DNA of 64,000 nt from Bacteroidales bacterium (GTDB lineage Bacteria; Bacteroidota; Bacteroidia; Bacteroidales; M50B96). Below are positions 35,532 through 44,032 of this stretch, one piece after another. The position numbers and the translations under genes were made by a program. The stretch covers positions 112,647 to 176,646 of the forward strand of contig JAIOYV010000001.1 in the NCBI GenBank assembly GCA_021740905.1, read 5' to 3'. How positions within the stretch are numbered: position 1 is the stretch's first letter; the number at the start of each line of letters is the position of its first letter. The notes under the pieces were generated by a model. It did no database searches. It was not told where the DNA came from and saw only the letters and a list, made by a program, of their open reading frames with translations.

Positions 35532-38429
35532 TTAACTAATATTGAGTATGTAGTCGGTGAGATTATGGTCGTGTTGGAGGCCCAGCTTTTTGCGAAGACG
35601 ATAGCGGCTGATTTCAACACCTCGAACCGATATATTTAACATAGGGGCAATTTCTTTGGTCGACATGTTCATTCGCAAGTAGGAAACCATCTGCAAATCT
35701 TTTGGTGTTAAATCTGGGTGGGCCTTGCGGATCTGAGCAATGAAATTTTCGTGCACCCGGTCAAAATTGGAACGGAAAATCTCATGCCCTTGGTCATCTT
35801 CAATATCCTTGTCGATCTTTCGTAACAAGCCTTTGATTTTTCGTTGAACAAACAGGTTCTTGGATTCTTCGGCCATTAGCTTGAGATCGGCTTTTATTTC
35901 ATTCAAAACTTGATTTTTGTGTATGATGCTATTGGCACTGTTGGCGAGTTCCTTGCTTTTGTGGATCACTTCGTCGCGAAGTTTTTCGTTACGTAGGCCA
36001 ATAAGCTCTTTCTCCGTTTTTTCTCTTTCCTCCTGAATCTTCTTTTCTTTTTGCTCGATTTCACGTTGCTGTTTTAAAGCCATAAGCTTTTTCAACCTCT
36101 CTATTCTTCTGTTAATAAGAAAATATGTAAGCCCGATAATGAGCAAGAAGAGAATGGCAAATCCAAAATAGGCTAGTAAAGACCGGTACCAGGGGGGCAA
36201 CACCACAAATCGAAACTGCACTTTGGATCCTTCTTCCTGTTTGTAATTTCGCGATTTTACATGCAAATTATAGCTCCCTTCCTTCAAACGTGCAAACTCA
36301 ATCAAAGGGTTTGAAAACCAGGCCGACCAATCGCTAGAAAACCCGTCGAGACTATATTTGTACTGGGTGCCTCCTGGATTACTGAAAAAATTGGCTGAGA
36401 CCCCCACTCTGATTAGATTGTTTTTATAAGGGATTTCAATTTCGGGGAATGGCTTGCTCCCTCTTAATAATTCACCACCCAAGCGAATTTGCAGATTATT
36501 CCCTATCGCTTCAAAGCTGTAAATTTCAGTGCCGAACGTGGTTTTTTGCTCGTTTTCTTTAGAAGGTTGAAAATGGATAAAGCCATTCTGGGTGCCAATA
36601 ATCATATTCTCTTTATCATACCAATTTAAGCTTTCAAACGGAGGGATAAGTTTGTCTTTGATAAACGACATAGTAAGGTAGTCGTTCAGAAAAATAGTAT
36701 CGTTAAGAATGGTTAAACGACCTACCCTGCCTTCGCCTAAATTCCAGATACTTTTGTCAGGAGCTTCGATGACTTTGGAAAGTGGTTGGTCAAAATTGAA
36801 AAATGAAGTCATCCAGGAATCCTTTTCCATGCGGTTGCTTGCTTTATCGTAGACATAGATCCCATCAATGGCGGAAATATAAACCTGCGAATGGTACATA
36901 AATATATCGTTGTACAGATCCGAAGGCAAGCCATCCTTGGTGGAAAAGAAATCAACTTCCTCGTATCCATCCATTTCAGGGTTTAATTTGAGCCTGAATA
37001 TTCCCTTCCAGCCATGGCTCATCCAGATATATCCATCTTTGTCAATCAAACTAACACGACATGATTCATTAAAACCATCAATCTTTCTGACAAATCGGAT
37101 ATCCTGATTTTCTTCTTTAAAAAGGATATAGCCAGTATAGGTCCCCGCTAAGATATATCCCGGATTTGCTTCCATCTCAAGGAATTGCCAGTTTCCATTT
37201 ACGTCAGAAACTTTCCTGGCTTTTTGGTCCTTAATAATAAATGCCCCTTCATGATGCCCCAACAATACCAGCCCTTTATAATCATACAAACACCAAACCT
37301 GTCCTACTGTGTTTGGGATTAATTTAAAACTGTTCTTGTTAACTTGTCCAAGTTCGCGCCAATTGGCATGGTATAGCCCCCTGTTTGTGCCCAAATACAA
37401 ATTATCGCCATGCAGCATCGATGCATAACCTGAACCTATTCCGGTAGAAAGGATATTGTAGGCAGATGATATTTCGGCATAATCGATCCCTATGTAATGC
37501 ACTATCCATAAATTCTTGTTCATGTCGGAGAATAAGTTTTCGATGGCATTGTCCTGAATTCCCTGCTCGGTGCTCAAATTCATTATAATTTCACCATCCC
37601 CATCGGTGATGACTACTCCATTTTGAACAGTCCCGAAAGCAAATCTCTTATCATCAATCTTAACCCCACAATTCAACTTGTGCGTTGTAAGCTCATCGTT
37701 TAAGATTGGGTTCCATTCCTTTATTTCACCATTGTCATATACAAAAACACCATCTTTGCGAGTGCCTATCAGCATGCTGTTCGACATAAAAGGCAACATG
37801 CTCCTTATTTCTTTTGAAGCAAAAAAATGTCCATTTTCAACCAGGATAAAACTATCGGTTTTTAGATTCTTCAAACCTATTGTTTTGTCACCTACATATA
37901 ATTCATTATTTATGTTGAAGGAAAATATGAATTCATTTTCGGGCCTCAAAATCTTCATTTCTCCCTCCTTATACTCAAAGATATAATAGTAAGATTGAAA
38001 ATATATGGTGTTGTTGATTTCGACAATTTTCCAAATATCGGCGAAGTTTTCACATTCCTCCGGGACCAAATGCAGCAAACTTTCGTATTTCAAATTCCCC
38101 AGGCTATCATGATCGAGGTAGCCAAACTCTTGATAAGCCCCCACATAAACCCGGTTCGCGGAATCGATGGCCAATGAGCGTACATACGATTTATTATCAA
38201 CCGGGACCAACTTCCAGGTATTCCCATTATAAACCAATACGCCGGTATTGTTTCCGAAATACATCCGGCCCATATCATCCTGCACAGCAGCATAGTTCTG
38301 TGCCCCAGCCTGGATATCGCTTTTGTTATAATTGGTTATAAAAGGGTTGCCAATTTGTTTTATCTGACCTTGCAGGCTAAAACAAAACACTGTTAAACTT
38401 AAAAATACAATGTTCAATATAGGCTTCAT
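35532..38429 (-). CDS. Membrane-spanning beta-propeller/Y_Y_Y sensor with LuxR-type HTH
   Basis: The 965-residue protein has a signal peptide (to about residue 21), a long N-terminal region with repeated propeller blades of the Reg_prop type (about 25-640; for example DDMGRMYFGNNTGVLVYNG), a Y_Y_Y domain (about 660-735; YKYSLDGFSSDWSAW), one membrane segment (about 745-770), a long charged coiled coil (about 770-850) and a C-terminal LuxR/GerE-type HTH (about 900-965) with LTPKDLQMVSYLRMNMSTKEIA. It lacks histidine kinase, receiver and AraC domains, so it is not a classical hybrid two-component system. It is a strong candidate for the regulator of both glucan operons and lies directly upstream of operon B in the same direction. 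Confidence 0.88.
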   Translation of the reverse strand: MKPILNIVFLSLTVFCFSLQGQIKQIGNPFITNYNKSDIQAGAQNYAAVQDDMGRMYFGNNTGVLVYNGNTWKLVPVDNKSYVRSLAIDSANRVYVGAYQEFGYLDHDSLGNLKYESLLHLVPEECENFADIWKIVEINNTIYFQSYYYIFEYKEGEMKILRPENEFIFSFNINNELYVGDKTIGLKNLKTDSFILVENGHFFASKEIRSMLPFMSNSMLIGTRKDGVFVYDNGEIKEWNPILNDELTTHKLNCGVKIDDKRFAFGTVQNGVVITDGDGEIIMNLSTEQGIQDNAIENLFSDMNKNLWIVHYIGIDYAEISSAYNILSTGIGSGYASMLHGDNLYLGTNRGLYHANWRELGQVNKNSFKLIPNTVGQVWCLYDYKGLVLLGHHEGAFIIKDQKARKVSDVNGNWQFLEMEANPGYILAGTYTGYILFKEENQDIRFVRKIDGFNESCRVSLIDKDGYIWMSHGWKGIFRLKLNPEMDGYEEVDFFSTKDGLPSDLYNDIFMYHSQVYISAIDGIYVYDKASNRMEKDSWMTSFFNFDQPLSKVIEAPDKSIWNLGEGRVGRLTILNDTIFLNDYLTMSFIKDKLIPPFESLNWYDKENMIIGTQNGFIHFQPSKENEQKTTFGTEIYSFEAIGNNLQIRLGGELLRGSKPFPEIEIPYKNNLIRVGVSANFFSNPGGTQYKYSLDGFSSDWSAWFSNPLIEFARLKEGSYNLHVKSRNYKQEEGSKVQFRFVVLPPWYRSLLAYFGFAILFLLIIGLTYFLINRRIERLKKLMALKQQREIEQKEKKIQEEREKTEKELIGLRNEKLRDEVIHKSKELANSANSIIHKNQVLNEIKADLKLMAEESKNLFVQRKIKGLLRKIDKDIEDDQGHEIFRSNFDRVHENFIAQIRKAHPDLTPKDLQMVSYLRMNMSTKEIAPMLNISVRGVEISRYRLRKKLGLQHDHNLTDYILNIS

Positions 38430-38436
38430 ATCACCA

Positions 38437-38444
38437 CAAATGTA
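38437..38444 (-). promoter_or_regulatory. Possible -7 element of the regulator gene
   Basis: TACATTTG on the minus strand matches TAnnTTTG exactly and ends only 7 bp before the start codon at 38429, so the transcript would be nearly leaderless. There is no TTTG at the -33 position. Confidence 0.35.
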
Positions 38445-38601
38445 GCATTTCGAAACGGATTTTATAAGCCTATGCTGATTTATTTAAAAATTTGGAGTTT
38501 CAAACCAAAAGGGTGACCAATTTGTTTTTTATTAAAAGCTGGTTTTGGTGTATTGAATTAAGCTTACTTTTTTGCTTGATCCCAATTATGGGCTCAAGCA
38601 A

Positions 38602-38629
38602 AAAAGCCGGCTTGTGAAAGCCGGCTTTT
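38602..38629 (-). terminator. Rho-independent terminator after the tRNA-Leu remnant
   Basis: AAAAGCCGGCTT and AAGCCGGCTTTT form a 12-bp stem with a 4-nt loop, followed on the minus strand by a T-run. It is a near copy of the terminator at 38733-38760 and belongs to the same duplicated unit. Confidence 0.85.
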
Positions 38630-38632
38630 CTG

Positions 38633-38708
38633 TAACCGGAGTCCCGATCGGTCGGGACACGGCCGCAAAGGCCATCCCGACTTAAATCGGGACGCTTCAA
38701 CCAATTTG
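38633..38708 (-). pseudogene. Decayed tRNA-Leu copy with replaced arms
   Basis: Read on the minus strand, this segment follows tRNA-Leu at 38764-38848 base for base in part: AATTGGT of the D arm, TTAA in the anticodon region, the whole variable arm GGCCTTTGCGGCCGTG, and CTCCGG near the 3' end, and then the same terminator. The anticodon arm has become TCCCGA/TCGGGA (38675-38692) and the T arm GTCCCGA/TCGGGAC (38641-38658), and the 5' acceptor strand is absent. It cannot fold as a standard tRNA. It looks like a tandem duplicate whose arms were rewritten by palindromic intergenic sequences. Confidence 0.7.
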
Positions 38709-38732
38709 TATTTTTAAATTTGCAGAAAGCAA

Positions 38733-38760
38733 AAAAGCCGACTCGTGAAAGTCGGCTTTT
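38733..38760 (-). terminator. Rho-independent terminator of the tRNA operon
   Basis: AAAAGCCGACT and AGTCGGCTTTT form an 11-bp stem followed by TTTTTT on the minus strand, 3 bp after the tRNA-Leu 3' end. Confidence 0.9.
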
Positions 38761-38763
38761 CTG

Positions 38764-38848
38764 TACCCGGAGCCGGGATCGAACCGGCACGGCCGCAAAG
38801 GCCACTGGATTTTAAGTCCAGCGCGTCTACCAATTCCGCCATCTGGGC
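38764..38848 (-). tRNA. tRNA-Leu (anticodon UAA)
   Basis: The 85-nt gene has a D arm with GGCGGAATTGGTAGACGC, an anticodon stem CTGGA/TCCAG around loop CTTAAAA (anticodon TAA), the long class II variable arm TGGCCTTTGCGGCCG and a T arm GCCGG-TTCGATC-CCGGC. CCA is not encoded. The acceptor strands GCCCAGA and TCCGGGT leave an A-C mismatch at position 5/68 and a G-U at 1/72; the usual Bacteroidota form has G at position 5. Confidence 0.92.
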
Positions 38849-38935
38849 AAATCAAATTTTCAATATTTTTGTGGACTTATGTCCGATTACCCAAGCTCCC
38901 CCTTTCAAATTACGCGGCGGCTGTCATTCTTCGAG

Positions 38936-38949
38936 TCCGCCATCTGGGC
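38936..38949 (-). repeat. Fragment of the tRNA-Leu 5' end
   Basis: The 14 bp TCCGCCATCTGGGC repeat the 5' end of tRNA-Leu (38835-38848) between the two tRNAs. The rest of the tRNA does not follow. It is probably a leftover of a duplication or recombination at the tRNA. Confidence 0.5.
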
Positions 38950-38972
38950 TTGCCTTTTGGGCATAAAAAAAG

Positions 38973-39045
<73 letters not shown>

Positions 39046-39061
39046 TTTTCGTAAGCGGTTG

Positions 39062-39091
39062 CAAAGATAAGTAAAGTTTGTTCTTTGCAAA
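39062..39091 (-). promoter_or_regulatory. Promoter of the tRNA unit
   Basis: On the minus strand TTTG (39088-39091) and TATCTTTG (39062-39069) are separated by 18 bp, near the Bacteroidota consensus. Initiation would be about 10 nt before tRNA-Gly, as expected for a tRNA promoter. Confidence 0.6.
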
Positions 39092-39451
39092 AAATAATTT
39101 TCAATATTTTTTGCATAAATTTCGAGCTCTTATTCAACAATAATCAAAGGTGAAATTTGAACCAATTTATCTCCCTTAAACTGAATAAAGTAATAGTCAA
39201 GTCCTGGAATATTTAACCTTAAAGAAATTGATCAAGTCAACTTAATTTACTCTTTTTGTTTTCTTTCTATTTTATGAGATGTTGAAGTTCTACTGACTTC
39301 GGGATCAAGTATCAAGGACCATTTATCGAGTGTCCAGTTGCAGCAAGGCGGAGATCCCTAGAGGAAGGAATAGGGCATCCCATTTCTAATCGACCTGCAA
39401 GGAAACCTCACAAATTGTAAATACCTTTACCCGTCAAAAAAATAAGGCTGT
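39092..39451. other. Gene-free spacer
   Basis: This AT-rich 360-bp stretch shows no convincing ORF or RNA fold. Around 39300-39360 there is a degenerate run of ATC-AAG/ATC-GAG type words (GATCAAGTATCAAGG, TATCGAGTGTCC) of a low-complexity kind common between Bacteroidota genes. Confidence 0.4.
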
Positions 39452-40378
39452 GTGAAAATAGTGTATCTGAAACATAAATTAATCGATAAACGGAAATGGG
39501 ATTTGTGTATAAAAAACTCGTTCAATGGGATTATTTATGCCTATAGCTGGTACCTCGACATTGTGTCGGAAAACTGGGATGCGCTGGTAGAAGGCGATTA
39601 CGAAACGGTTATGCCCCTTACTAAAAATCAAAAATACAAAATACAATATCTCCGGCAGCCCTCTTTTGCTCAGCAACTTGGTGTATTTTCTACTTCCCGT
39701 CTTGACAAAAACAAAGTAGAAACCTTTTTAAAGGCCATCCCAAAAGAATTCAAATATGTTGAAATCAACCTAAATATTTATAATCGCTTAGAAAATTCGG
39801 GGTTAAAAACCAAAAACAACACAAATTACGAACTTGACCTCATAAAGCCTTATGAAAAATTACAAAAAAGTTTCTCGACAAACACCAAGCGAAATATTGC
39901 CAAGGCACACAAAAGCAATATCAGCATTGTAGAAGGGGTAACCAGCAACGACCTGATAACCCTATTTAAAAACAATGTTGGCGATACCAGAAATAATTTT
40001 AGCAGTGGACATTATGATACTTTACGGCGTTTGATTTCGTTTTGCACCCGGTTCCGTTTTGGGGAGATTATTGGAGCATACACGGCTGAGAACAATTTAT
40101 GCGCTGCCACATTATTTGTATATTCCAACCAAAAAGGAATTTACCTGGTTTCGGTCTCCACACCCGAAGGCATTGAAAAAAGGGCCATGTTCTGCTTAAT
40201 AGACCACTACATCCAAAAAAACTCGGAACGCAACATGACCCTCGACTTTGAGGGCTCGAACATCGAAAGCATTGCCCGGTTCTTTAAAGGCTTCGGAGCC
40301 ACTGCCTGCGAATACCAAAGTATTTCGATAAACCGGCTTCCCTGGCCATTGCGATGGATGAAGAAGGGATCATATTGA
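39452..40378 (+). CDS. GNAT/FemAB-like acyltransferase
   Basis: The 308-residue cytoplasmic protein appears to start with GTG at 39452, since no in-frame ATG lies near the conserved N-terminus. It has the two-lobed layout of FemAB-like GNAT-fold proteins: YSWYLDIVSENWDALVEGDYETVMPL near residues 30-57, the lobe-joining STNTKRNIAKAHKSNI (about 140-155), and a second lobe with GEIIGAYTAENNLCAATLFV and MTLDFEGSNIESIARFFKGFGA. The last motif is typical of Bacteroidota proteins annotated as GNAT-family acetyltransferases. The substrate is unknown. It stands alone after the tRNAs. Confidence 0.75.
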   Translation: MKIVYLKHKLIDKRKWDLCIKNSFNGIIYAYSWYLDIVSENWDALVEGDYETVMPLTKNQKYKIQYLRQPSFAQQLGVFSTSRLDKNKVETFLKAIPKEFKYVEINLNIYNRLENSGLKTKNNTNYELDLIKPYEKLQKSFSTNTKRNIAKAHKSNISIVEGVTSNDLITLFKNNVGDTRNNFSSGHYDTLRRLISFCTRFRFGEIIGAYTAENNLCAATLFVYSNQKGIYLVSVSTPEGIEKRAMFCLIDHYIQKNSERNMTLDFEGSNIESIARFFKGFGATACEYQSISINRLPWPLRWMKKGSY

Positions 40379-40555
40379 TGGGTTAATTCTACAAATCCGA
40401 AGGAGACACTATAAACGAAATAGATGAGCTTCCTTCCTGGAGTGTTGGAGTGTTAAATTACCTGAAAAGAGCTGTAGGTTCGCTGATAAAAAAGACAGTT
40501 TTGAGGGAGTCATTTCGAGCCACAAGACAAAAAAATGCTCACAAAAAGAAATGAC

Positions 40556-40712
40556 AGAGATTCCTCACTCTAAAGAGTGGGGTTCGGAATGACAGGCAAT
40601 TCATGGGTCGGGAGGGGCGAGAATGAGGCGGCTAAAGCCGCCTCATTTTCGCCCCTCTATTACTTGCCAATGCCTGTTATTCCGAACAAAGTGAGGAATC
40701 TGCATCAATTTC
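40556..40712. repeat. Nested long inverted repeat (REP/MITE-like)
   Basis: A near-perfect 21-bp hairpin (40612-40632 and 40637-40657, one G-T pair, loop TAAA) with core GAGGCGGC/GCCGCCTC is enclosed by a second inverted pair, TTCGGAATGACAGGCA (about 40583-40598) and TGCCTGTTATTCCGAA (about 40671-40686), and an outer pair GATTCCTCAC/GTGAGGAATC. The words ATTCCGAAC and GTGAGGAATCTGCATC belong to an interspersed repeat type widespread in Bacteroidota. It lies in the 458-bp gap between the acyltransferase and the convergent GH3 fusion gene and could also serve as a bidirectional terminator. Confidence 0.75.
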
Positions 40713-40767
40713 TTATGCCCATTGATTCAACCCTTTATAAAAAGATGTAATTTCTACAACAATACCA

Positions 40768-40831
40768 TTCAACTACTCAACCACTCAACTATTCAACTAT
40801 TCAACTATTCAACTATTCAACTATTCAACCA
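40768..40831. repeat. 8-bp tandem repeat, eight units
   Basis: Eight consecutive 8-bp units of consensus TTCAACTA (variants CTCAACCA, CTCAACTA, TTCAACCA) run from 40768 to 40831 and end just 5 bp beyond the stop codon of the minus-strand GH3 fusion gene. Unit number is likely to vary between strains. Confidence 0.9.
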
Positions 40832-40836
40832 ACCAG

Positions 40837-43803
40837 CTACTCCATAGCTCTATAAATCGCCTCCTGGATTTTGGTCCTAACGTTCATTTGGATCAACTTG
40901 ATATTGTTTGCATCGGGGCAAACCCTGTTGGAAAGGAAAATGTACACAATCTGTTTGTCGGGGTCGGCCCAGGCCATGGTGCCGGTAAAGCCTGTATGCC
41001 CAAAACTTTCTGCCGAGATTCCCTGAAAGGTCGGGCCATCCTTCGTAAAATCCATTTCGGGTTTATCGAAACCTATCGCCTTGCGGTTTTCATTTTTTAA
41101 ATAGGGTGTGGAATTGAAAAAGTTGAGGGTACTCGCTTTAAAAAACCTATGGCCTCCATATTCGCCGCCGTTTAGGTACATCTGCATCAGCTTGGCCAGG
41201 TCGTTGGCATTGGAGAAAAGGCCAGCATGACCAGCCACACCTCCCTCCATTGCTGCGCCCGGATCGTGGACATATCCTTGCACAAGTTGCTTCCGAAAAA
41301 GTTTATCCAGCTCGGTAGGTACAATTTCCGATTTGTCGAAACGATCCAGAGGTAAATACCCTAAATAGTCCATGCCAAGCGGTACATAGAATTCTTGTTC
41401 AACATACTTATTAAGGGACATCCCTGTTTCCTTTTCGATGATCCTTTGGAATAAATAATAGGACAGGTCGCTGTACTTGTATTCTTCCTTATTGCGCAAT
41501 TCCGATTCTACGATCTGCCTAAAAATGCTATCCCGGTAGGAGTCGAGTATATAAAGTCGCTCAGCTACTTGTGTTGTAAAACCAGGCTCAGATTGTTTTC
41601 TGTATAGAGCTATTTTTAGATTGTCATTTTCCAACGTATTCAGATAAAAGGGGATCCAGGGCTGCAACCGACCCTGATGGGCAAGGGCCTTTTTCATGAT
41701 GATTTTGGCCTTGTTACTTTTTTTCAAGTCAGGCAGATATTCTCCAAAACCAGCATCCAAGTTGAGTTTGTTATTCTCTGTAAGTTCCATGATACAAGGC
41801 AAAGAAGCGGCGATTTTAGTGATGGAAGCCAAGTCGTACAAATCGTTGATATTAACTTCCTGGTCTTTTTCATACGTATGAAACCCAAATGCTTTTTCGT
41901 ACACCACATTCCCGTTCCTTGCAATCAAAATCTGACAACCGGGTGTTGCCCCCTGGTTTATGGCATCGAGCGCAATGGAATCGACTCGGGCCAGTTTTTT
42001 TGGGTCGAAGCCTTCTTCTTCGGGGAGGCCATATTTCAAGCGGGTTTTGGCAAAACTGATTATTCCTGTCCCGGCCGGGAATTTTTCTGAAACACTTACC
42101 GGAAGAGAGCCAATTGCAGGAAAAGCCCCAAAGATCAGTTGTGCCGACAATTCCCTTACGGGATCCACATCATCATAAGAAATAAGAATAGCATCGGCTT
42201 CGATAGAGTCTTTCCATAATCCCAACGAATAGGGATTCGCAAACAAATCCAGGATTACAGTTTTTTCTTTCGAAAGGGTCCTAATATAGTGGATGGTTTC
42301 TTCGGCAATCCCATAGTTTCCCGAGGCATACTGACTGGTTTCATCCACAGCAACAATGACAAGATTCACAGAATCGAGTTCCTCTTTTATGGTGTTGAAT
42401 TCGTACTCCGAAAAAACGTTGTTGAGATGAAAGTGATTCACCTTTGTATATTTCGATAGGTATTCCTGAAAAAGGGAATTCCCCTGATTTCCGATTGAAA
42501 TGGATGCAATTGTCAGGGTGTCTAATCTTTGTAAAGGAATTAGGCCTTTGTCATTCCGCACCATACCAATGGAAGACTCAATCAATTTCCGTTTCAGGAT
42601 TTCATATTTTGTTTGATTTAGATCATCTACCAGGTTTTCAATCTTTACAGGTTCAATTTTGTTGAGGCCTGCCCAATATTTGGCCAACAATATTTTTCGG
42701 CAACTTGCATCAATATCTTCTTGTTTCAGGATTCCTTTTTTTATGGCTTTCTTAATTGCCTTAATGGTTTTGGGGATGTCTTTTGGCATTAACAGAATAT
42801 CGTTCCTGGCCAACAATGCTTTAACCTCAAGATCGCCAGGTTTGGAATTCTCGATCTGTGCGCCTTCCATGTTCAGGGCATCAGTTATAATTAGTCCCTC
42901 GAATTTCATCTGGTCGATCAGTAGCTTGCGGATAATATTCTCGGACAATGAAGCAGGGAGGGTCCCTGATGAATCGAAAGCCGAAACAGCCAGGTGCGCG
43001 GTCATTATACTGGATAGCCCCTGCCCTATCAATTGCCTGAAAGGATAAAGTTCAGTACTGTCCAACTGTTCAAGGCTCTGGTGCAATTGGGGCAATTCTT
43101 TGTGCGAATCGGAAGAAGTATTGCCATGTCCTGGGAAATGTTTTCCCACTGCAAGGATATGGTTGTCCTGTAAGCCTGTCATGTAGGCATACGCTTTCCT
43201 GCTTACGTTGCTTTTATTCTCGCCAAACGAGCGGAAGTTGATGACTGGATTTTTGGGATTATTGTTGACATCGGCCACAGGTGAAAAACTAACATGAACA
43301 CCCAGACGTTGAAGGTTTTCTGCAATGGCGTTGCCCATATCATAGATCAACTCGTCATTTTGGATGGCCCCCAGCATCATTTGATAAGGGTAGGATGGCA
43401 CACTATCGAGACGCATACCCAGGCCCCATTCGCAATCCATCGCAATAAGCAAAGGTATTTCGGCTTTTTTCTGAAAGCGGTTTGTCATCAATGCCTGGTG
43501 CACCGGCCCACCCTGAAAGAAAATCAATCCACCTATATGGTATTTTTTGATGTAATCCTCAATTTCGACTATATGTTTCTTGTCGCGGTTTGAATAGGCA
43601 GCGGCCATAATAAGCTGCCCTATTTTTTCCTCTTTGCTCATCTGGGCCATAAGCTTGTCCACCCATTCATTAGGCGATTTCAAAAAGGCGGGTTTCTCTT
43701 TATTTATTAAAGGGAAAAAAGGTCTGTTATTCGGAGTGAAACTCCCGAAAATAAAGAGGATTGTAAAAGTGGCAACTATTCTGAAAAAGGTTCTCATGTT
43801 CAA
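40837..43803 (-). CDS. GH3 (NagZ-like) plus beta-lactamase-family fusion protein
   Basis: The 988-residue protein starts with a signal or anchor segment (about residues 7-23). The N-terminal GH3 domain (about 40-370) is of the NagZ type: KHFPGHGNTSSDSH carries the Asp-His acid/base pair used by beta-N-acetylglucosaminidases, and IITDALNMEGA carries the nucleophile Asp. A GH3 C-terminal-like domain follows (about 395-585). The C-terminal serine hydrolase domain (about 600-985) has SITK as SxxK, YSDLSYY in place of the YxN motif, and FGHTG as the third motif. This fusion is common in Bacteroidota and is thought to act on peptidoglycan fragments. It is transcribed alone and is not part of the glucan operons. 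Confidence 0.9.
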   Translation of the reverse strand: MNMRTFFRIVATFTILFIFGSFTPNNRPFFPLINKEKPAFLKSPNEWVDKLMAQMSKEEKIGQLIMAAAYSNRDKKHIVEIEDYIKKYHIGGLIFFQGGPVHQALMTNRFQKKAEIPLLIAMDCEWGLGMRLDSVPSYPYQMMLGAIQNDELIYDMGNAIAENLQRLGVHVSFSPVADVNNNPKNPVINFRSFGENKSNVSRKAYAYMTGLQDNHILAVGKHFPGHGNTSSDSHKELPQLHQSLEQLDSTELYPFRQLIGQGLSSIMTAHLAVSAFDSSGTLPASLSENIIRKLLIDQMKFEGLIITDALNMEGAQIENSKPGDLEVKALLARNDILLMPKDIPKTIKAIKKAIKKGILKQEDIDASCRKILLAKYWAGLNKIEPVKIENLVDDLNQTKYEILKRKLIESSIGMVRNDKGLIPLQRLDTLTIASISIGNQGNSLFQEYLSKYTKVNHFHLNNVFSEYEFNTIKEELDSVNLVIVAVDETSQYASGNYGIAEETIHYIRTLSKEKTVILDLFANPYSLGLWKDSIEADAILISYDDVDPVRELSAQLIFGAFPAIGSLPVSVSEKFPAGTGIISFAKTRLKYGLPEEEGFDPKKLARVDSIALDAINQGATPGCQILIARNGNVVYEKAFGFHTYEKDQEVNINDLYDLASITKIAASLPCIMELTENNKLNLDAGFGEYLPDLKKSNKAKIIMKKALAHQGRLQPWIPFYLNTLENDNLKIALYRKQSEPGFTTQVAERLYILDSYRDSIFRQIVESELRNKEEYKYSDLSYYLFQRIIEKETGMSLNKYVEQEFYVPLGMDYLGYLPLDRFDKSEIVPTELDKLFRKQLVQGYVHDPGAAMEGGVAGHAGLFSNANDLAKLMQMYLNGGEYGGHRFFKASTLNFFNSTPYLKNENRKAIGFDKPEMDFTKDGPTFQGISAESFGHTGFTGTMAWADPDKQIVYIFLSNRVCPDANNIKLIQMNVRTKIQEAIYRAME

Positions 43804-43876
43804 TTTTGTGCTTCAATTTTGGCAAAAACAAAAGTATATAATTGGGAAGTCTTGTGCAATGGTCATTTGCATCGCT

Positions 43877-44007
43877 GTCATTCGGTTGTCATTCGATAGT
43901 CATTCGGTTGTCATTCAATTGTCATTCGATAGTCATTCGATAGTCATTCGGTTGTCATTCAATTGTCATTCGATAGTCATTCAGTTTTCATTCAGTTGTC
44001 ATAAGTT
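43877..44007. repeat. 11-bp tandem repeat array GTCATTCnnTn
   Basis: Eleven head-to-tail 11-bp units run from 43877 to 43997 with consensus GTCATTCGGTT / GTCATTCGATA / GTCATTCAATT / GTCATTCAGTT (one unit starts TTCATTC), followed by a partial GTCATAAGTT. The first seven positions are nearly invariant and the last four alternate, with a higher-order order GATA-GGTT-AATT-GATA seen twice. The period is one DNA helical turn. The array lies in the 522-bp gap between divergent genes. Confidence 0.95.
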
Positions 44008-44032
44008 GTAATCTGGCAAAACAAATAATAAT

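Noticed and set aside
35532..38429. Hybrid two-component system regulator
   Set aside because: No histidine kinase, ATPase, receiver or AraC-type HTH motifs follow the membrane segment; the C-terminus is a LuxR-type HTH.
38500..38805. Open reading frame of about 100 codons across the tRNA region
   Set aside because: It runs through a tRNA, its remnant and two terminators and has internally repeated peptides only because the DNA is duplicated.
40837..43803. GH3 fusion as part of the glucan locus
   Set aside because: The GH3 domain has the NagZ-type KHFPGHG...DSH motif for N-acetylglucosaminides and the gene is isolated from operons A and B.
43877..44007. Possible CRISPR array
   Set aside because: Units are 11 bp with no unique spacers and no cas genes nearby; it is a simple tandem repeat.
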